Shown: piece after piece, positions 60,365 to 64,000 of the stretch
How positions within the stretch are numbered: the first letter of the stretch is position 1
Layout of the letters: each line of letters starts with the position of its first letter
Assembly (NCBI RefSeq): GCF_021300775.1
Contig: NZ_JAJTJP010000002.1
Span: forward strand, 62,001 to 126,000
Direction: 5' to 3'
Length of the DNA stretch: 64,000 bases
From: Parvimonas micra
GTDB taxonomy: Bacteria; Bacillota; Clostridia; Tissierellales; Peptoniphilaceae
Made by a program: the position numbers and the translations under genes
The notes under the pieces: model-generated
Database searches by the model: none
What the model saw: only the letters and a program-made list of their open reading frames with translations
Told to the model about the DNA's origin: nothing

Positions 60365-63300
60365 ATGAAGAAAAGGTTTTTGACTCTGTTATTAACATTT
60401 TCATTATTACTAAGTAGTACAAGTGCTATTTTCGCTAATGAAAAAGTTAATACAACAACAAAAATTTCAAAAACTACAAACAACTCAAAAGTTAATGAAA
60501 ATGAGGAAAAAACATATATTGTAGTTTTAAAAGAAGATTCAGAAGTAGATTTTTCTAGTTTAAAAACTCCAGAAGGCAGAAAAGCTAGAGAAGCAAAATC
60601 AAAAGCTTTAATTAATACCTTTAAAGATGAATTAACTAAGGCTGATATTAGTTATGAAGTATTCTATGAATATGATTTTCTATTTGCAGGAATTGCTTTA
60701 AAAACTAAGGCTAAAAATATTGAAAAAATTTCAAAAATGGCATCAGTTGAGTCAGTTGAAGTTTCAAATGAATTTTTAAAGCCACAAGTTAAACAATCTG
60801 AACAAGAATTTATTTCAAAGAGAAAGAAAAGAAGCTTAGATTCAAACAATCTAATGAAAGTTACTGACGAACTTAGAAAGAAATACAATGGAGAAGGTAG
60901 AGTAGTAGCTGTATTAGATACTGGTGTTGATATTAATCATGATATTTTAAGAGTTTCTGATGTCTCAAAAGGGAAGTTCCCAAATAAAGAAGCAATGGCT
61001 GCTAAGATGAAAGAAGCTGGAATTAACTATGGTAGCTGGAGAACTGACAAAGTTGTTTATGCTCATAATTACAGCACAAATGGGGAAAATGTAAAGGAAG
61101 AAATTAGAGAAGAATCTCACGGAATGCACGTTTCAGGTATTTCTGTAGGTAATCCTAAAACAGAAGCTGAATTTACACAAAATGACGGAACAGTTAAGAA
61201 AGAAAAAATCATAGGAACAGCTCCAGAAGCACAACTTATATTTATGGGTGTTTTCCAAGGTCTAACAACTTATACTCATATGTATGCAAAAGCTGTTGAA
61301 GACTCTGTAAAACTTGGTGCAGATAGTGTAAACCTAAGTTTAGGTTCTCCTAATGGATCAATTGCATCTGTTGGAAAAGCTATGGAAAAAGCTATTGCTT
61401 TTGCAAGAAAAATGGGCGTTATCGTAGCTATTGCTGCTGGTAATGATGGACATTTTGGTGCGTTTTCTGAAAACCCACCTGTAACTAACCCAGACTTTGG
61501 TACTGTTGGAAGTCCAGGTGTTGCAAAAGACGCTTTAACTGTTGCTGCAATGTATACTGATGTTGAAAGAGTAAGAACAATCAGTGTTGAAGGAGTTGAA
61601 GGTGCTTTAAAATCAGGTGAATACTTCACAGGTTATGATAATGAAGGAAATCCTGATACTGAAAAGAGCTTTATAAAAGAAGGACAAGATTTTGCAACAT
61701 ATGAAGTTATAGAAGCTGGTCTTGGAAATGAAGAAAGTGATTATGCTGGAAAAGATGTAAAAGGTAAAGTTATTATAGTAAAAAGAGGAGCAAAGACTTT
61801 TGCAGATAAGATTATTTTAGCTCATAGTAAAGGTGCTATTGGGGTTATAATATACAATCACGAAAGTGGTGGGGAAGAACTTATAAATATGAGTTTTGGA
61901 GAACAAACAAAAGATCTTAAAATTCCATCTGTTTTCGTAGGAAATTCTGCTGGTAAACATATTCTTGCAAATCTTGATAAAAAAGTTAAATTTACAAGAC
62001 AATTAAGTGTTTTGCCTTATGCTAAGGGTGGTCAATTAACAGATTTCTCATCTTATGGTATAACATCTGACGGAACTTTCAAACCTGATATAACAGCTCC
62101 AGGTGGACTTATTTATTCATCAATAAACAATAATAAATATACGACAATGAGTGGTACTTCAATGGCTACTCCTCATATCGCAGGTGCTGTTACTCTTGTA
62201 AGAGAAAGCTTAAATAAAAGACATCCTGAAATTACAGGAGAAAATGAATATGACGTTATAAAGGCAATCATGATGAGTACTGCTGATCCAGTTATCGAAA
62301 AGGGAACAGAAAATTACTTCTCTCCTAGAAAACAAGGTGCAGGTGCCGTTAACGTTGAAAAAGCTACATCAAGTGATCTTTATGTAGTTGATAGTGAAAA
62401 TAATCCAAAAGTTTGGTTAAATGATATTGAAAGCAAATTCAAAATTAATTTAAAAGTTGTAAATATAGGAAACGAAGATAGAACTTTAAACTATAAGACA
62501 GTTTTAGGTACTGATGAAACTGCTGACGGAAAATTTGCTTTAAAGACAAAAACTTTAGAAACAATTAAAGGACAAACAGTTACTGTTCCTGCTAAAGGTT
62601 CAGTAAATGTTAAGATAACTGTTGATGCAAGTAAATATGAAGCTGAATTAAGCAAGAATATGCCTAATGGTTACTTCTTAGAAGGTTTTGTATTCTTTGA
62701 TGATGCAAAAGACGGAGCAAAAGCAGTTAGTATAGCATTTAGTGGATTTAAAGGAAAATGGGCTAATGTACCTCTTTGGGAAAAACCTGTTTATGAATTC
62801 GACCTAAATAACGAACTTCCTATCTACATGGTTCAAAATGGTGGATTTACTTCAAACTTTACTTCTCTTGTAACAGTTGAAAACAACCCTTATGCAAGAG
62901 ATAAGAGCTGGACTAGTGAAAAAGGACAAAAGTACAATTTCATTGGAAGTCAAGGAGAAATTCCTCTAGGAATAAATGCTAAAGATGTTACATTCTCAAA
63001 AGATAATTTAGCAATTTCACCAAATGCTGATAATAACAAAGATTTTGTTAAATTTAAAGGTGTATTCTATAGAAATACTCAATATATTTCAGTAGAAGTT
63101 TTAGATGAAAATGGAAATGTTGTTTATGAAAATGGCTCAGGCTATGGTTATAAGAACAGTAACAATTACAGTGAAGATTCTGCAAGATCAAATGTTATAG
63201 ATCAAACTTCTTGGAATGGTAAAACAACTGATAACAAAGAACTTCCAGAAGGAAAATACAAATATGTAGTTAAAGGTAACTCAGAAACAAATGGGGCTGC

Positions 63301-64000
63301 CGTAGATAATCAACAAAAAGTTGAATTTGAAGTAAAAGTTGACGTTACTTCACCAAAAATTGCTACTCCAAAGGTAGAAGGAAAAATCTATAAACCAGAA
63401 ATTACTGATAATTTAAGTGGTGTTGAAGATACATTCTTAAAATATAAAGATGCAAAAGGTGAAACTCAATGGATAGAAGCAAAAGATGATGGTACTTTTG
63501 AACTTCCAGAAGGAGTAGAATTAAAAGATATCTCTATTCATACTTTTGACCATGCAGGAAATATTGCTTCTCTTAACTTAGATGGTTCTGCTTATACTGA
63601 AAAAGAAGAAAAACCACAAGATTTAGGTGCAAATATTAAACCTGTATTTAGAGTAACAAATTATAAAGACTTTGAAGGAAGACATATTGAAGGTTCTGAA
63701 AACTTAAATATGTTCCCAATTGAAATTAATTGGAAAGAAAAAGTTTATGTTAATGATGGAAAAGATTGGCATCAAATAATAGACTTTAGCTTTAATAATG
63801 GTCTTTTAAATGTTGCACCAGGAAACTATTCAGTATATATTGACCAAATTCCTGATGTATATGAACCATTAGCATCACAACAAGTTGATGTAACAGCAGA
63901 AAAAGATAAAACTGTAGAAGCAGTTTTTGAAACAAAACAAAAAGAAGAAGTTATTCCAGCTGGACATGGAGAAGTTAATATCAGATTACAAATTGATGAG
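60365..64000 (+). CDS. Cell-surface S8 subtilisin-like peptidase (lactocepin/C5a peptidase-like), incomplete
   Basis: 1212 codons are visible and the frame stays open to the right edge. A signal peptide (1-24, ending IFA) and an I9-like propeptide (about 48-140, YIVVLKEDSEVDF) are followed by the S8 domain with Asp185 (AVLDTGVD), His252 (ESHGMHVSG) and Ser599 (MSGTSMATPH). A PA-domain insertion (about 450-545, GKVIIVKRGAKTFADKI) lies between His and Ser. Fibronectin-like C5a-peptidase regions follow. The start is ATG 60365 after AAGGGGG. The family cleaves host or nutrient proteins at the cell wall; an LPxTG anchor would be beyond the window. Confidence 0.92.
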   Translation, partial: MKKRFLTLLLTFSLLLSSTSAIFANEKVNTTTKISKTTNNSKVNENEEKTYIVVLKEDSEVDFSSLKTPEGRKAREAKSKALINTFKDELTKADISYEVFYEYDFLFAGIALKTKAKNIEKISKMASVESVEVSNEFLKPQVKQSEQEFISKRKKRSLDSNNLMKVTDELRKKYNGEGRVVAVLDTGVDINHDILRVSDVSKGKFPNKEAMAAKMKEAGINYGSWRTDKVVYAHNYSTNGENVKEEIREESHGMHVSGISVGNPKTEAEFTQNDGTVKKEKIIGTAPEAQLIFMGVFQGLTTYTHMYAKAVEDSVKLGADSVNLSLGSPNGSIASVGKAMEKAIAFARKMGVIVAIAAGNDGHFGAFSENPPVTNPDFGTVGSPGVAKDALTVAAMYTDVERVRTISVEGVEGALKSGEYFTGYDNEGNPDTEKSFIKEGQDFATYEVIEAGLGNEESDYAGKDVKGKVIIVKRGAKTFADKIILAHSKGAIGVIIYNHESGGEELINMSFGEQTKDLKIPSVFVGNSAGKHILANLDKKVKFTRQLSVLPYAKGGQLTDFSSYGITSDGTFKPDITAPGGLIYSSINNNKYTTMSGTSMATPHIAGAVTLVRESLNKRHPEITGENEYDVIKAIMMSTADPVIEKGTENYFSPRKQGAGAVNVEKATSSDLYVVDSENNPKVWLNDIESKFKINLKVVNIGNEDRTLNYKTVLGTDETADGKFALKTKTLETIKGQTVTVPAKGSVNVKITVDASKYEAELSKNMPNGYFLEGFVFFDDAKDGAKAVSIAFSGFKGKWANVPLWEKPVYEFDLNNELPIYMVQNGGFTSNFTSLVTVENNPYARDKSWTSEKGQKYNFIGSQGEIPLGINAKDVTFSKDNLAISPNADNNKDFVKFKGVFYRNTQYISVEVLDENGNVVYENGSGYGYKNSNNYSEDSARSNVIDQTSWNGKTTDNKELPEGKYKYVVKGNSETNGAAVDNQQKVEFEVKVDVTSPKIATPKVEGKIYKPEITDNLSGVEDTFLKYKDAKGETQWIEAKDDGTFELPEGVELKDISIHTFDHAGNIASLNLDGSAYTEKEEKPQDLGANIKPVFRVTNYKDFEGRHIEGSENLNMFPIEINWKEKVYVNDGKDWHQIIDFSFNNGLLNVAPGNYSVYIDQIPDVYEPLASQQVDVTAEKDKTVEAVFETKQKEEVIPAGHGEVNIRLQIDE

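Overview
The window reads as chromosome of a low-GC (roughly 30% GC by eye), non-sporulating Gram-positive anaerobe. Gene content (Firmicutes oriC block, parABS, LCP, class C sortase start, large S8 surface peptidase, Pta, type 2 IPP isomerase, a SigB/SigF-like module) suggests a Peptoniphilaceae-type coccus such as Parvimonas. That genus call is inference.

Layout. 1-11.5 kb: mostly minus-strand genes (sortase N-terminus, ABC-F ATPase, C69 dipeptidase, a phage-type endolysin with YvrJ, DUF2922 and DUF1659 genes, rpiB-gpsA). 12-36 kb: a mostly plus-strand block (mnmG-rsmG, an NlpC/P60 wall hydrolase, three parS sites, parA-parB, a cysteine desulfurase, DUF4446, a lipid kinase, pta, a Bce-type two-component system and its ABC transporter split by a Fic/ParB-like/MmcQ insertion, an LCP ligase, fni, an MFS pump). 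36.4-40.1 kb: the minus-strand run mnmE-khpB-yidC-yidD-rnpA-rpmH. 41-51.4 kb: oriC and dnaA-dnaN-yaaA-recF-gyrB-gyrA followed by STAS/RsbW-like/sigma genes. 51.4-60.2 kb: accessory material (CPBP protease, DUF4026 protein, a UmuC/YolD operon driven by Xre and ImmA genes, a dead IS1182-like element, a self-inhibited Fic protein). 60.4 kb to the edge: an incomplete S8 surface peptidase.

Two structural observations dominate. First, at least 17 intergenic copies of a modular repeat are scattered through the window. Each has ACGTCATCTCGA-type ends and a mosaic of interchangeable short palindromes. Second, mnmG-rsmG-parA-parB, which normally continue downstream of mnmE, lie in a segment of about 24 kb inverted relative to both flanks. 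The two breakpoints carry inverted, nearly identical copies of this repeat, and flipping the segment back restores mnmE-mnmG-rsmG-parA-parB. So the repeats probably mediated a rearrangement beside oriC, unless the assembly is wrong there.

Other regulatory structure is readable directly: a DnaA-trio type unwinding element between dnaA and dnaN, six TGTAA boxes at 10-11 bp phasing upstream of the NlpC/P60 gene (WalR-like), a perfect 19-bp operator candidate at the xre gene, and a dyad inside the MFS promoter.
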